A stretch of DNA of 64,000 nucleotides from Pseudomonas zanjanensis (GCF_014268745.2 NZ_JABWRB020000001.1:434001-498000), one strand, 5' to 3'; numbered from the stretch's first letter, positions 52,091 to 61,976 are shown. The notes: generated from the sequence alone by a model not told the origin. Made by a program: numbers and translations.

Positions 52091-53473
52091 ATGAGCCTTG
52101 CCAAAATGTCTTTCGCACCCGTGCAACACGCCCAGGCGTTCCTTGCGCAAAACCCCGATATCGAGTTGTTCGAGTTGTTCATTCTCGATAACAACGGCGT
52201 GCCCCGTGGCAAGTTGTTGCATCGGGACGAGTTGCTGGCGGTCTATGAAAGTGGCCGGCCGCTGCCCAGTACGATTCTCGGGCTGACCCTCAATGGCGAT
52301 GATGTGGAAAATTCCGGGCTGGTGTGGGAAGTCGGTGACATCGATTGCCGCGCCTACCCCCTCAGCGGCAGCTTGCAACGCATGCCGTGGCGGTTGATTC
52401 CCACGGCCACGGTGCAGGTCAGTATGCATCCCCAGGAAGGCATGCCAGCGACCATCGCCGATCCGCGTTATCTGCTCAGCCAGGTGATCGAAGCCCTGCA
52501 GGCCGACGGTTTTTATCCGGTGATGGCGGCGGAGCTGGAGTTTTATCTGCTGGACGCACAGCGCGACAGCCAAGGCCGGCCGCAACCGGCGCGGGACGCT
52601 GACGGTGGTCGGCCGCGCACCACCCAGGTCTATGGTTTGCGCGAACTGGAGCAGATCGAGCCGTTCCTCGCCGATCTGTACGCCGCGTGCAAGCTGCAAG
52701 GCATTCCGGCCCGGACCGCGATTTCCGAATACGCCCCGGGGCAAGTGGAAATCACCCTTGAACACCGCAGCGATGCCTTGCAAGCCATGGATGAAGCGGT
52801 GCGCTACAAACGACTGGTCAAGGGCGTGGCCCACAAGCACGGCATGCAGGCGTGTTTCATGGCCAAGCCGTTCGAGCACTTGGCGGGCTCCGGCCTGCAC
52901 ATGCATATCAGCCTGGCCGACCGCGATGGCCACAACCTGTTTGCCAGTGAAGCCGGCGACGGTACGCCACTGTTGCGCCATGCCGTGGGCGGGATGCTCG
53001 ATACTTTGCTCGATTCGTTGTTGATGTTTTGCCCGAACGCCAACTCCTACCGGCGCTTCCAAAGCAACAGCTACGCACCGCTGGCCGCCACCTGGGGCGT
53101 GGACAACCGCACCGTGAGCCTGAGGGTACCGGGCGGCCCGGCGTTCTCGCGGCACATCGAGCATCGTATTTGCGGCGCCGATGCCAACCCGTACCTGGCG
53201 GCTGCGGCGATATTGGCGGGCATCCATCACGGCTTGCGTGAACAGTGCGATCCCGGGAAACCTGTGGAAGGCAACGGCTACGCCCAGGCGACCGAGCTGC
53301 TGCCCACTGACTGGCTCACTACCCTGCGTGCCCTTGAAGCTTCGACTTGGGCGCGGGGAGCGTTTGGCGAGGCGTTCCTGGGGGTTTATCTGGCGGTCAA
53401 GCGCGCCGAATACCGGCAGTTCATGGGGGAAGTCGGGGAGCAGGATTGGCGCTGGTATCTGAATCAGGCCTAG
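52091..53473 (+). CDS. Glutamine-synthetase-family protein (gamma-glutamylpolyamine synthetase-like)
   Basis: 460 residues, type GS catalytic fold with a shortened beta-grasp N-terminal domain. Metal and substrate motifs: AAELEFYLLD, YAPGQVEITL, GSGLHMHISL and the HRICGADANPYLA region. No adenylylation-site Tyr context, and the N-terminus (FELFILDNNGVPRGKLL) matches PuuA/SpuI-type enzymes that glutamylate putrescine or other amines. The ATG at 52091 starts MSLAKMSFAPVQHA. The substrate is inferred only from subfamily appearance. Confidence 0.85.
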   Translation: MSLAKMSFAPVQHAQAFLAQNPDIELFELFILDNNGVPRGKLLHRDELLAVYESGRPLPSTILGLTLNGDDVENSGLVWEVGDIDCRAYPLSGSLQRMPWRLIPTATVQVSMHPQEGMPATIADPRYLLSQVIEALQADGFYPVMAAELEFYLLDAQRDSQGRPQPARDADGGRPRTTQVYGLRELEQIEPFLADLYAACKLQGIPARTAISEYAPGQVEITLEHRSDALQAMDEAVRYKRLVKGVAHKHGMQACFMAKPFEHLAGSGLHMHISLADRDGHNLFASEAGDGTPLLRHAVGGMLDTLLDSLLMFCPNANSYRRFQSNSYAPLAATWGVDNRTVSLRVPGGPAFSRHIEHRICGADANPYLAAAAILAGIHHGLREQCDPGKPVEGNGYAQATELLPTDWLTTLRALEASTWARGAFGEAFLGVYLAVKRAEYRQFMGEVGEQDWRWYLNQA

Positions 53474-53546
53474 CAGCAGCTTAAATAATTATTTAACAGC
53501 AACTTTTTCACGAAAAATTGATGGTGGACTGCCTAAAGTTTGTGTT

Positions 53547-53583
53547 GCCGTAGAAAACATCTTTTTTACATGTTTTCTGCGGC
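53547..53583. promoter_or_regulatory. Inverted repeat upstream of eptA
   Basis: GCCGTAGAAAACAT and ATGTTTTCTGCGGC are complementary at 13 of 14 positions around a T-rich loop (CTTTTTTAC), 43 bases upstream of the eptA start. It may be an operator or an RNA hairpin; it also could end the upstream transcript, though no U run follows. Confidence 0.5.
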
Positions 53584-53625
53584 ACTTCTTTTTCAAAGAG
53601 CAACTTCAGGAAGCCGTCAACCCTC

Positions 53626-55275
53626 ATGCTGACTATTAAAGCCGTGCGCCCCGAGTGGGTGACGCTGGCCGCCAGTGCCTTTTTGTTAGTGGGCTTCAAC
53701 CTCGTGCTCTGGCAACACTTGCTGGCGATCACGACGGCGGACGCTCGGGGCCTGCTGATGTGCGTGGCGTTTGGCCTGATGATTTTCTGTGCGTTCAACC
53801 TGGTGTTGACCCTCGTGGCCTTCCGTCCGCTGCTCAAGCCGGTGCTGATGCTGTTGTTCCTGATCAGCGCCGGCGTGGCGTATTTCATGGCCCAATACGG
53901 CGTCTTGATCGATGCCGGCATGTTGCGCAACTTCGCTGAAACCAATGCCACGGAAGTCCGTGATCTGTTGTCGTTGAAGTTGTTTGTCTATATCGGCTTA
54001 TTGGGTGTCTTGCCGTGCTGGTTGTTGTTCAAGACCCCGATCAACTACCGTCGTTGGCCAAAGGAGTTATTAAGTAAGTTACTGGTCGGCGTGGCCTCGG
54101 CCGCGGTGATCGGCGTGGTTGCCCTGGTCAACTACCAAGGTTTGTCGTCACTGTTTCGCAACCACCACGAGTTGCGCTTGATGGTCGTGCCGAGCAATTA
54201 CATCGGTGCCTCGCTTGGGTATTTGCGCGAACAGGTCGCGTCGGCCAAGCAGCCGTTCATCACCTTGGGCGAGGACGCGAGTCGCAACCCGGCCTGGCAA
54301 ACCCATGGCCGTAAATCCCTGACCGTCCTGGTGGTGGGCGAGAGCGCCCGGGCCGAGAACTTCGGCATCCTCGGTTATCACCGCGACACCACGCCGACAT
54401 TGGACAAGGAGGCCGGCCTGATCGCCTTCACCGACGTGCATTCCTGCGGCACCGAGACCGCCGTGTCGGTGCCCTGCATGTTTTCCAACATGGGGCGCAA
54501 GAACTACGACGCCAGCAAGGCCAAGAATGAGGAGGGCTTGCTGGATGTGCTCAAGCGCGCCGGGCTGGAGGTGATCTGGCGGGACAATCAATCTGGCTGC
54601 AAGGGCACCTGCGACCGGGTCACGCTGCAGGATGTCAGCAACCTCAAGGACCCGGCGCTGTGCGCCAACAGTGAGTGCCGCGATGAGATCCTGCTCCAGG
54701 GGCTGCAGCATTTCATCGACACCCTCGACAAGGACACGGTACTGGTGCTGCACCAGATGGGCAGCCACGGGCCGGAATACTTCAAGCGCTACCCCAAGGA
54801 ATACGAGCATTTCACGCCGGTGTGCGAAAGCAATGCGCTGAACAATTGCAGCCGCGAGAGCATCGTCAATGGCTACGACAATACGCTGGTGTACACCGAT
54901 CATGTGCTGTCGACCCTGATCGATCTGCTGCGGGCCAACCAGGACAAGGTCGACACGGCCATGCTGTACCTGTCCGACCATGGCGAGTCCCTGGGCGAGT
55001 ACAACCTGTTTCTCCATGGCACGCCCTACATGCTCGCCCCGGAACAACAGAAACACGTGGCGATGCTGGCCTGGTTCTCCGACAGCTATCAGAAGTCCTT
55101 TTCGGTCGACACCCATTGCCTGCAACTGAGTCGTGAAAAGCCCTTGAGCCAGGACAACCTGTTTCATTCGATGCTCGGGTTGCTGGAAGTCAACAGCCAG
55201 GTCTACAACCGCGACCTGGACCTGTTCGCCAATTGTCGCGGCGCGGTGATTGACGGTGTCCTGGCACGGGAGTGA
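53626..55275 (+). CDS. eptA: Lipid A phosphoethanolamine transferase (EptA-like)
   Basis: 549 residues: five N-terminal membrane helices (EptA_N domain, to about 180) and a periplasmic sulfatase-fold catalytic domain. The zinc site VVGESARAENFG and the nucleophile Thr278 in CGTETAVSVPCMF are intact, as are LSDHGES and paired cysteines of the EptA/MCR disulfides. Transfers phosphoethanolamine from phosphatidylethanolamine to lipid A, lowering its negative charge. The T-rich upstream region holds an inverted repeat. Confidence 0.92.
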   Translation: MLTIKAVRPEWVTLAASAFLLVGFNLVLWQHLLAITTADARGLLMCVAFGLMIFCAFNLVLTLVAFRPLLKPVLMLLFLISAGVAYFMAQYGVLIDAGMLRNFAETNATEVRDLLSLKLFVYIGLLGVLPCWLLFKTPINYRRWPKELLSKLLVGVASAAVIGVVALVNYQGLSSLFRNHHELRLMVVPSNYIGASLGYLREQVASAKQPFITLGEDASRNPAWQTHGRKSLTVLVVGESARAENFGILGYHRDTTPTLDKEAGLIAFTDVHSCGTETAVSVPCMFSNMGRKNYDASKAKNEEGLLDVLKRAGLEVIWRDNQSGCKGTCDRVTLQDVSNLKDPALCANSECRDEILLQGLQHFIDTLDKDTVLVLHQMGSHGPEYFKRYPKEYEHFTPVCESNALNNCSRESIVNGYDNTLVYTDHVLSTLIDLLRANQDKVDTAMLYLSDHGESLGEYNLFLHGTPYMLAPEQQKHVAMLAWFSDSYQKSFSVDTHCLQLSREKPLSQDNLFHSMLGLLEVNSQVYNRDLDLFANCRGAVIDGVLARE

Positions 55276-55343
55276 ACGCCTGGACCTTTTTTTCACGCGG
55301 GGTTGGTTAACCTGTCAGCCAGCCTTTTCCAAGAGCCGTTTGT

Positions 55344-55985
55344 ATGTCCGGGTTACCCCCATCCACCATCGAGCTTGAGTTCGCCAGGCAGCATGACCAG
55401 GAGCATGCGCAGGTTTGCTGCCGACCGGCGCCTCGCCGCTTGCGCCTGGCGTTCTGGCGCGACGAACAAATGGTGCGCAATGCCCTGAAAGTGGCGGGCG
55501 AGCCGGGGTTGGTGCTGGACGTGGCCTGTGGGGCAGGGCGGTTCTGGCCGGTGCTGGCCGAGCATGCCAACCGGGTGATCCTGGCGGCGGACCCGTCGCC
55601 GGACATGCTCGAACACGCGCTCACCCACCATGGCGACACGTTGCTCCAGCGGGTCAAGACCTTCCCGAGTTCGGCATTCACCCTTGGGCTGTCGGCCAAC
55701 GCAGTGGATTGTATTTTCTGTTTGCAACTGTTTCGCCACCTCAGCGCCAGCGAGCATCGCCTGGTGCTGTTGCGCGAGTTTCATCGGGTCAGTCGCGACA
55801 CGGTGATCGTTTCGGTGAAAATCGAAGGGCGCCTCAAGAGGGGCCAGGTGCCGCAACGCAGCCTGGCCGACAAGGCCGATGTCGAAGCCGAGTTTCGCCA
55901 GGCGGGTTTCAGCGTGCTTTGGTACCAGGATTTCCTACCCGGTTTTGCGCTGACGCGTGTTTATGTATTGCGTAAGACCGGTTAA
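55344..55985 (+). CDS. SAM-dependent methyltransferase
   Basis: 213 residues, class I methyltransferase with motif I LVLDVACGAGRFWPVLAEH, AADPSPDML and an FCLQLFRHLSASEHR motif in the acceptor region. Target unknown. It follows eptA by 68 bases on the same strand, so it may share a transcript, which would hint at an envelope-related substrate. Confidence 0.8.
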   Translation: MSGLPPSTIELEFARQHDQEHAQVCCRPAPRRLRLAFWRDEQMVRNALKVAGEPGLVLDVACGAGRFWPVLAEHANRVILAADPSPDMLEHALTHHGDTLLQRVKTFPSSAFTLGLSANAVDCIFCLQLFRHLSASEHRLVLLREFHRVSRDTVIVSVKIEGRLKRGQVPQRSLADKADVEAEFRQAGFSVLWYQDFLPGFALTRVYVLRKTG

Positions 55986-56106
55986 TTCTTGATGTAGGGC
56001 TATTCTTGCTTTTTCGCAGGCGATTTCTCTCAGACAGCTGCTCTATGGATGCTCGCAATCGCCAGCGGCGATATATACTGCGCGCCATTCTTCAAGGGAG
56101 AGCCGT

Positions 56107-57240
56107 GTGGCCATCGATATTCACTGGATTCGCGACAACGATAGCCTCGGTCAGTTTTGCGCCGAGTGGCAGCAGTTGCCATTCGTCGCCCTCGACACCG
56201 AATTCATGCGGGTCGACACCTTTTATCCCATTGCTGGCTTATTGCAGATTGGCGACGGCAAGCGTGCCTACCTGATCGACCCCTTGACCATCGACAACTG
56301 GCAGCCGTTGGCCGCTCTGCTGGAAAACCCGGCGGTGCTCAAGGTGCTGCACGCTTGCAGCGAAGACCTTGAAGTGCTGCTGCGCCTGACCGGTAGCCTG
56401 CCCGCGCCGCTGTTCGATACCCAATTGGCTGCCGCCTACCTGAACCTGGGTTTCTCCATGGGCTATTCGCGGCTGGTGCAGGAAGTGCTGGGCATCGAGC
56501 TGCCCAAGGGCGAGACCCGTTCCGATTGGTTGCAACGGCCCCTGTCCGAGACGCAAATCAGCTATGCGGCAGAGGATGCGGTGCATCTGGCGGAGGTTTT
56601 CGTAGAACTGCGCCCGAAGCTTTCCGACGAAAAATACCGCTGGGTCTTGGAGGATGGGGCCGAACTGGTGGCCAACCTGCGTCGCGAAGTCGACCCGTAC
56701 GAGGTCTACCGCGAGGCGAAGCTGGCCTGGAAACTGTCCCGTGCCCAATTGGCCGTACTGCGCGAGCTGTGCGCCTGGCGCGAACGTGAGGCGCGGGCCC
56801 GTGACCTGCCGCGCAACCGCATCATCCGCGAGCATTCGCTGTGGCCCCTGGCCCGCACCCAGCCGGATAACCTCGGCGCGCTGGCGAAAATCGAAGACAT
56901 GCACCCGCGTACCGTGCGCCAGGACGGCCAGTTTCTGCTGGACCTGATCCAGCGCGCCGCCAGCATCCCGCCCGAGCAATGGCCGCCGGCCGTGGCCGAG
57001 CCCTTGCCCATCGAGGCCGCTGCCCTAGTCAAGCGCCTGCGGGCGCTGGGGCAGGCTGAAGCCGAGCGCCTGGGCATTGCCCCGGAGCTGATGCTGCGCA
57101 AGAAAACCCTCGAGGCGCTGATCAAGAGCGGCTTTCCCGAGGGCCCTTACCAATTGCCCGATTCGCTGCGTGGCTGGCGCCGCGAATTGATGGGCCAGGC
57201 GCTGCTCGACAGCCTGGCCACTGCCGGAGAACAGCCTTGA
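56107..57240 (+). CDS. rnd: Ribonuclease D
   Basis: 3'-5' exoribonuclease in tRNA and rRNA maturation. 377 residues with GTG start: DEDD nuclease domain ([37 protein letters not shown]) followed by two HRDC domains (about 205-290 and 300-370). Its TGA overlaps the TTG start of ycgL, the conserved rnd-ycgL pair. Confidence 0.94.
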   Translation: MAIDIHWIRDNDSLGQFCAEWQQLPFVALDTEFMRVDTFYPIAGLLQIGDGKRAYLIDPLTIDNWQPLAALLENPAVLKVLHACSEDLEVLLRLTGSLPAPLFDTQLAAAYLNLGFSMGYSRLVQEVLGIELPKGETRSDWLQRPLSETQISYAAEDAVHLAEVFVELRPKLSDEKYRWVLEDGAELVANLRREVDPYEVYREAKLAWKLSRAQLAVLRELCAWREREARARDLPRNRIIREHSLWPLARTQPDNLGALAKIEDMHPRTVRQDGQFLLDLIQRAASIPPEQWPPAVAEPLPIEAAALVKRLRALGQAEAERLGIAPELMLRKKTLEALIKSGFPEGPYQLPDSLRGWRRELMGQALLDSLATAGEQP

Positions 57241-57530
57241 AACGTATCTGCTCCATCTACCGCAGCTCGAAGAAAAACGAGATGTACCTGTATGTGCTCA
57301 AGAGCGATGCCTTGGAGCGCGTGCCCGAGCCATTGATGGCCGCCTTCGGCAAGGCGATCCACGCCTTTGACCTGGTGCTGAGCCCCGAGCGTGAGCTGTC
57401 CCGGGAAGACATCAACAAAGTGCTGGAAAACCTCGACACCCAGGGCTATCACTTGCAGATGCCACCGGCCGAAGACGAGTACATCGAGCATTTGCCCGAA
57501 GAGTTGTTGCGCCGCAACGACCCGGTCTGA
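57237..57530 (+). CDS. ycgL: YcgL-domain protein
   Basis: 97 residues from a TTG start overlapping the rnd stop (TTGA). The sequence [19 protein letters not shown] at the N-terminus and the PxxL...GYHLQMPP segment are typical of the small YcgL family, conserved beside rnd. Function unknown. Confidence 0.88.
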   Translation: MKRICSIYRSSKKNEMYLYVLKSDALERVPEPLMAAFGKAIHAFDLVLSPERELSREDINKVLENLDTQGYHLQMPPAEDEYIEHLPEELLRRNDPV

Positions 57531-57653
57531 TGGTATTGGAGGCGCCTGTCCTGGGCGCTTCTTGAAAAACGGAATGATTTATTGACGACGATCGCAAGGA
57601 TAGAGCGACACTCTGTCGGCGCTCGTCTGCACTGTTTTTGAAAGGTTTGATTC

Positions 57654-58586
57654 ATGCGCGTTCTGATTGCCGAACACGATCACGCGGTGTATGCCCAGCT
57701 TCTGCGTCAGGCTGCACCCGATATTGAAGTGCTGACCAGCGGCGATTCCGCCGAGCTGTCGCGACTGGCCACCGATTGCCCGGTCTGGCTCGGCCAGCCT
57801 GATCTGCTGGCCACCCTGTTGCGTCAAGGCCACCAACCCCGTTGGCTGCAATCGACCTGGGCGGGCATCACGCCGCTGCTGGCCGATGGCTTGAGCCGCG
57901 ATTACCGCCTGACCCGTGCCGTGGGCATTTTTGGCCAGGTGATGGCTGAGTATGTGCTGACCTACATGCTCGGCCATGAGCGCGAGGTACTGGCCCGGTT
58001 GGTCAGCCAGGTCGAGCGCAAGTGGGACAACCGCCAGGGCCAAGGCCTGGCTGGACGCAAGGTGCTGATCGTCGGGACGGGGGACATCGGCCAGCGTGTG
58101 GCGCAGTTCCTGGTGCCGTTCGGCGTGCAGTTGTACGGCATCGCCAGCGAAGCCAGGGAAATGGCGCCGTTCATCGAGGTCGGGGCACTGAAGGATCTGC
58201 CGCGGCTGGTGGGCGAGGTGGATTACGTGATCAATCTGCTGCCCAACACGCCAGAGACCCATGACATCTACGACGCGGCGCTGTTCAAGCAGTTCAAGCC
58301 GACCGGGTTGTTCATCAACGTTGGCCGCGGCGTAGCGGTTGTGGACGCGGACCTGGTGCAAGCCTTGAAGGAAGGGCACCTGGCCGGTGCGGTGATCGAC
58401 GTCTGCCGCCAGGAGCCGCTGCCGCAGCGCCATCCGTTCTGGACCGCCTGGGGCCTGCTGCTGACCGGCCACAGTTCGGCACCGACTTCGCCACCGATGA
58501 TGGCGCAGTTGTTCCTGGATAACCTGCGGGCCTATCAGGCGGGCGAAGCACTGCGTGGTGAAGTGGATTTCGCCCGAGGCTATTGA
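57654..58586 (+). CDS. D-2-hydroxyacid dehydrogenase (GhrA-like)
   Basis: 310 residues: NAD(P)-binding motif GTGDIGQRVAQF and the catalytic trio Arg in INVGRG, Glu in CRQEP and His in TGHSSAP. Spacing fits the glyoxylate/hydroxypyruvate reductase GhrA branch rather than SerA (no C-terminal ACT domain). It stands alone behind ycgL with a 123-base gap. Confidence 0.87.
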   Translation: MRVLIAEHDHAVYAQLLRQAAPDIEVLTSGDSAELSRLATDCPVWLGQPDLLATLLRQGHQPRWLQSTWAGITPLLADGLSRDYRLTRAVGIFGQVMAEYVLTYMLGHEREVLARLVSQVERKWDNRQGQGLAGRKVLIVGTGDIGQRVAQFLVPFGVQLYGIASEAREMAPFIEVGALKDLPRLVGEVDYVINLLPNTPETHDIYDAALFKQFKPTGLFINVGRGVAVVDADLVQALKEGHLAGAVIDVCRQEPLPQRHPFWTAWGLLLTGHSSAPTSPPMMAQLFLDNLRAYQAGEALRGEVDFARGY

Positions 58587-58605
58587 AGCCATCCTCGATC
58601 AAACT

Positions 58606-58694
58606 GTGGGAGCGGGCTTGCTCGCGAAAGGGCCGGCACATTCAACATTTATGCTGACTGAGACTCCGCTTTCGCGAGCAAGCCCGCTCCTACA
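58606..58694. repeat. REP doublet (first of a tandem pair)
   Basis: TGTGGGAGCGGGCTTGCTCG and its complement ending CTCCTACA (one mismatch). Confidence 0.92.
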
Positions 58695-58740
58695 GTGATT
58701 TTTCAGTGGCCACAAAAAATGCGTTCGCCACAGAACCCAT

Positions 58741-58829
58741 TGTGGGAGCGAGCCTGCTCGCGATAGCTGTGTGTCAGTCGCCATCGAAGTGGCTGGTCTG
58801 GCGCCATCGCGAGCAGGCTCGCTCCCACA
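58741..58829. repeat. REP doublet (second of a tandem pair)
   Basis: TGTGGGAGCGAGCCTGCTCG and its complement, 46 bases after the previous doublet. The two differ in the variable GGGCTT/GAGCCT core, so they are separate insertions or lineages rather than a simple duplication. Confidence 0.92.
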
Positions 58830-58857
58830 GTGGTTATTTCAGTGAGCATAAAAGGGG

Positions 58858-59451
58858 TTACAGGGTGAAATCACCTTCTGCCACCAGTTCGCTCAGCGGC
58901 CGGCGTGGGCTTGGGACTTCGCGGGCCTGGAGGTATTCGGCCAGGGTCGATTTGTCCCCCAGCTTGCCAATCGCCACGGCGGCGTGCAGGGCGTAGCCTT
59001 GCGGGATCTTCAGTTCCTTGCGGGTCAGTTCCTGGTCGAAACCGGCCATGCCATGGGTGTGCCAGCCGCTGAGGCTGGCTTGCAGCGCCAGGTGGCCCCA
59101 GGCCGCGCCGGTGTCGAAGGTGTGGCTCTGCGCCGGGGTTTCCTCGGTGGCGCCGGGCACCGCGAAGGTGGTTTTCGAGACGATGATCACCAGCGCCGAG
59201 GCGTGTTGGGCCCAGCCGCGGTTGAACTCGTTGAGCAAGCCCAGGAAACGCTCCCAGTTCGGCGTGTCTCGCCGTGCGTACAGGAAACGCCAAGGCTGGG
59301 AGTTGTAGGCCGAAGGGGCCCAGCGTGCGGCTTCGAAGAAGCTCAGCAAGGTTTCTTCGGCAATGCTTTCGCCGGTAAAGGCGCGGGGCGACCAGCGTTC
59401 GATGAACTGGGGGTGGATCGCGTAATCGGCAATACGGGAGTTGGCGCTCAT
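58858..59451 (-). CDS. Nitroreductase-family protein
   Basis: 197 residues of the FMN-dependent nitroreductase fold: [27 protein letters not shown] and [13 protein letters not shown] are the FMN-contact and tail motifs. Acts on nitro compounds or quinone-like electrophiles; substrate unknown. The ATG at 59451 is divergent from ycgN; a longer upstream frame overlaps the ycgN promoter. Confidence 0.87.
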   Translation of the reverse strand: MSANSRIADYAIHPQFIERWSPRAFTGESIAEETLLSFFEAARWAPSAYNSQPWRFLYARRDTPNWERFLGLLNEFNRGWAQHASALVIIVSKTTFAVPGATEETPAQSHTFDTGAAWGHLALQASLSGWHTHGMAGFDQELTRKELKIPQGYALHAAVAIGKLGDKSTLAEYLQAREVPSPRRPLSELVAEGDFTL

Positions 59452-59611
59452 GGGCTTACCTGGCTCGAGTGTGGAAAGACAATCAAGCAACCTACGTCCC
59501 GCCGCCCGGCCTGACAAGCCCCTGTATACCGACAGTCGCCAATGCTTGGCCTCAAGAGGTCCCGGCACTAGACTGTCGGCCTTTTCACCACCTGATGTTG
59601 ATGCTCGAACC

Positions 59612-60061
59612 ATGGCCGCCAAAGTCGAACCGTTCTGGATACGCAAAACCCTCGATCAGCTCGATCCCCAGGAATGGGAATCGCTGTGCGACGGCTGTGG
59701 CCTGTGCTGCCTGCAAAAGCTCGAAGACGAAGATGACAACAGCGTCTACTACACCCGCATCGCCTGCAAACTGCTGGACCTGAAAACCTGTCAGTGCACC
59801 GACTACCCCAACCGTCGTGAGTACGTGCCCGATTGCATCCAGCTCACGCCGGGCAAGGCCGATGAGTTCAAATGGCTGCCGCCGACCTGCGGTTATCGGC
59901 TGGTCAGCGAGGGCAAGGACTTGCCGTTGTGGCACCACCTGGTCTGCGGCGATCGCGATGCCGTGCACCATGAACGCATTTCCCAGTCTGGACGTATGCT
60001 GGCCGAAGGCAGCGTGCCGGAAGACGACTGGGAAGATCATCTGATTTTTCGCGCCGGCTGA
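59612..60061 (+). CDS. ycgN: YcgN-family Fe-S/zinc-cluster cysteine protein
   Basis: 149 residues of the UPF0153/YkgJ-like family with the cluster CDGCGLCC and further Cys at [11 protein letters not shown] and PDC, presumably binding an Fe-S or zinc centre. Conserved near rnd and ycgL in pseudomonads and in E. coli. Function unknown. ATG at 59612. Confidence 0.88.
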   Translation: MAAKVEPFWIRKTLDQLDPQEWESLCDGCGLCCLQKLEDEDDNSVYYTRIACKLLDLKTCQCTDYPNRREYVPDCIQLTPGKADEFKWLPPTCGYRLVSEGKDLPLWHHLVCGDRDAVHHERISQSGRMLAEGSVPEDDWEDHLIFRAG

Positions 60062-60093
60062 ACCGCCGGGCGGCGCGCCACCTGGGAGAACCC

Positions 60094-61323
60094 ATGGCTG
60101 CAGGATTGAAACGGATACTGGCGGCCGGGTTGCTGGCAGTGTGCGGGCCGCTGTGGGCGGCGCAGAAAGTCGACCTGGATTATCACGTGCACCTGTTGCC
60201 CCAGAGCGACCAGGCCGAAGTGCGCCTGACCCTGGCCCGGGGCTCGGCGGTGCGCAGCCTGGATTTCGACCTCGGCGACGGCAATCGCTACAGCGATTTC
60301 AAGGCCGACGGCCAATGGCAGCTCACCCCAGGCAAAGAGGCCCGTGGTGTCTGGCGTCCGGCCTCGGACAAGGCGAGCCTGAGCTACCGCGTGCGCATCA
60401 GCCATGCCCGCAGGAACGCCACCTTCGAAACCCGCATGACCCCGACCTGGGCGTTGCTGCGCGGCGATGATCTGGTGCCGTCGGCCAAACTCGATCAGCA
60501 GGACGGCATCGAACTGGTGGCGCGTCTTGAGGTTGAATTGCCTGACGGCTGGAAAAGCATCGAGACCCCTTGGCCGCGCATCGGCAAGCAGCGCTTCCGC
60601 ATCGACAACCCCGCGCGCCTGTTCGACCGTCCCACGGGCTGGATGCTCGCCGGCAAACTGGGCAGCCGCCGTACCCGCCTGGGTGAAACCGAAGTGACCG
60701 TGGCCTCGCCCCGGGGCCAGGGCATGCGCCGGATGGACGTGCTGACGCTGCTGACGTTCGTCTGGCCGCAGGTGCAAGCGCTGGTGCCGCGCCATCCGGC
60801 CAAGTTGCTGATTGTCGGCGCCGGCGATCCGCTGTGGCGTGGCGCCCAGGCCGGCCATGACTCGATTTACCTGCACAGCCGCCCGCCGCTGGTCAGCGAG
60901 CGGGGCAGCAGCCCGTTGTTGCGGGAGTTGGTGCAGGCACTGGCCCGGGTCAATGATCAGGACCGTAGCGATTGGATCAGCGAGGGGCTGACCGAATATT
61001 ACGCGGTCGAACTGCTGCGCCGCGCTGGCGGCTTGAGCGATGAGCGCTACCAGACCCTGAACGACCGACTCGCCCACGACAGCAAGGGCGTCACCACTTT
61101 GCGCGGCGAGCAGATCAGCCCGGCGGCCGTGGCCAAGGCGGTATTGCTGTTGCAGGAATTGGACCGCGAGATTCGCCTGAAGACCCGTAACAAGCGTTCG
61201 CTGGATGATGTGTTGCAGGGGGCGATGCGCCTGGAAACCGTCGACACCGAGGCGTTTGTGCAGCTCAGTGAAAGTGTTTTGGGTGGGGCTTCCACTGTGC
61301 TGGATACCCAGTTACTTCAGTGA
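60094..61323 (+). CDS. Exported protein resembling an inactive M1/M61 peptidase
   Basis: 409 residues with a signal peptide (cleavage near LWA-A). The N-terminal ~170 residues look like the beta-sandwich of M61 enzymes. At about 305 the segment DWISEGLTEYYAVELLRR copies the Glu-x-x-x-Tyr helix that follows the zinc site in M1/M61 peptidases, but where HExxH should stand the sequence reads LLRELVQALAR, without the histidines. So I infer a peptidase-fold protein that has lost zinc. It lies 32 bases after ycgN on the same strand. Function unknown. Confidence 0.72.
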   Translation: MAAGLKRILAAGLLAVCGPLWAAQKVDLDYHVHLLPQSDQAEVRLTLARGSAVRSLDFDLGDGNRYSDFKADGQWQLTPGKEARGVWRPASDKASLSYRVRISHARRNATFETRMTPTWALLRGDDLVPSAKLDQQDGIELVARLEVELPDGWKSIETPWPRIGKQRFRIDNPARLFDRPTGWMLAGKLGSRRTRLGETEVTVASPRGQGMRRMDVLTLLTFVWPQVQALVPRHPAKLLIVGAGDPLWRGAQAGHDSIYLHSRPPLVSERGSSPLLRELVQALARVNDQDRSDWISEGLTEYYAVELLRRAGGLSDERYQTLNDRLAHDSKGVTTLRGEQISPAAVAKAVLLLQELDREIRLKTRNKRSLDDVLQGAMRLETVDTEAFVQLSESVLGGASTVLDTQLLQ

Positions 61324-61375
61324 CATCGCCATCGCGAGCAACCCCCACCGTTTTGCGCAATGGCCTGGAGGCTTG

Positions 61376-61469
61376 TGTGGCGAGGGAGCTTGCTCCCGCT
61401 GGGGCGCGCAGCGGCCCCAAAAAAGCGGTGAGCGCTTCGCACTCAAGCGGGAGCAAGCTCCCTCGCCAC
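61376..61469. repeat. REP doublet, second family, with a nearby half unit
   Basis: TGTGGCGAGGGAGCTTGCTC and complement. A decayed single unit (AAGGGAGCTTGCTCCGGGG) lies at 61498-61517, and a first-family fragment (CATCGCGAGCAA) at 61329. Confidence 0.9.
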
Positions 61470-61521
61470 GAGACTGTGCGATTTTTAAACCTCTGTGAAA
61501 GGGAGCTTGCTCCGGGGCAAT

Positions 61522-61899
61522 TCAGAGCCCAACCTTCGGCGAATTCAACGAATCATTCCCCGTCACCGTAGCCGTGCCAGTCGCCGCCTCGGCGTTGGCC
61601 TTCAGGCGACTCAGCTCTTCACCGGCCTGCTCGATGCGGGCACGGGCGTTGTCCAGGTTCTGGCGATTCTTTTCCAGCAGGCTCTTGGCCGAGCAATGCC
61701 CGGTGATGCCCCGCGCCAACGCCATGCCGCCGATCGCCAGTTGAGCCAGCCCGATCACCCCGCCACGGCGTAGACCCTTGCCCATCATCAGCACGCCGCC
61801 GGCCAACGAGCCTATGCGCTCCCAGCCGTGCACGTTTTGCGGCGGATGGGATTGGAAAGGGGTGCGCTCAATCGGCTCGAACGGATTGTTATCGCTCAT
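61522..61899 (-). CDS. DUF2892-like small membrane protein
   Basis: 125 residues. The central part RIGSLAGGVLMMGKGLRR...LAQLAIGGMALARGITGHC is a two-helix DUF2892 (YgaP-type) membrane hairpin, followed by a short coiled-coil (SLLEKNRQNLDNARARIEQA) and a loose tail. Function unknown. Its start is about 50 bases from the next convergent-side gene and it is transcribed alone. Confidence 0.72.
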   Translation of the reverse strand: MSDNNPFEPIERTPFQSHPPQNVHGWERIGSLAGGVLMMGKGLRRGGVIGLAQLAIGGMALARGITGHCSAKSLLEKNRQNLDNARARIEQAGEELSRLKANAEAATGTATVTGNDSLNSPKVGL

Positions 61900-61976
61900 G
61901 ATCTGTCTCCAGTGTGGGGATTGGTATAAAGCTGACTGCCTGAGCGATTGCCTTGTTCAATCGAATATCGCACCGA

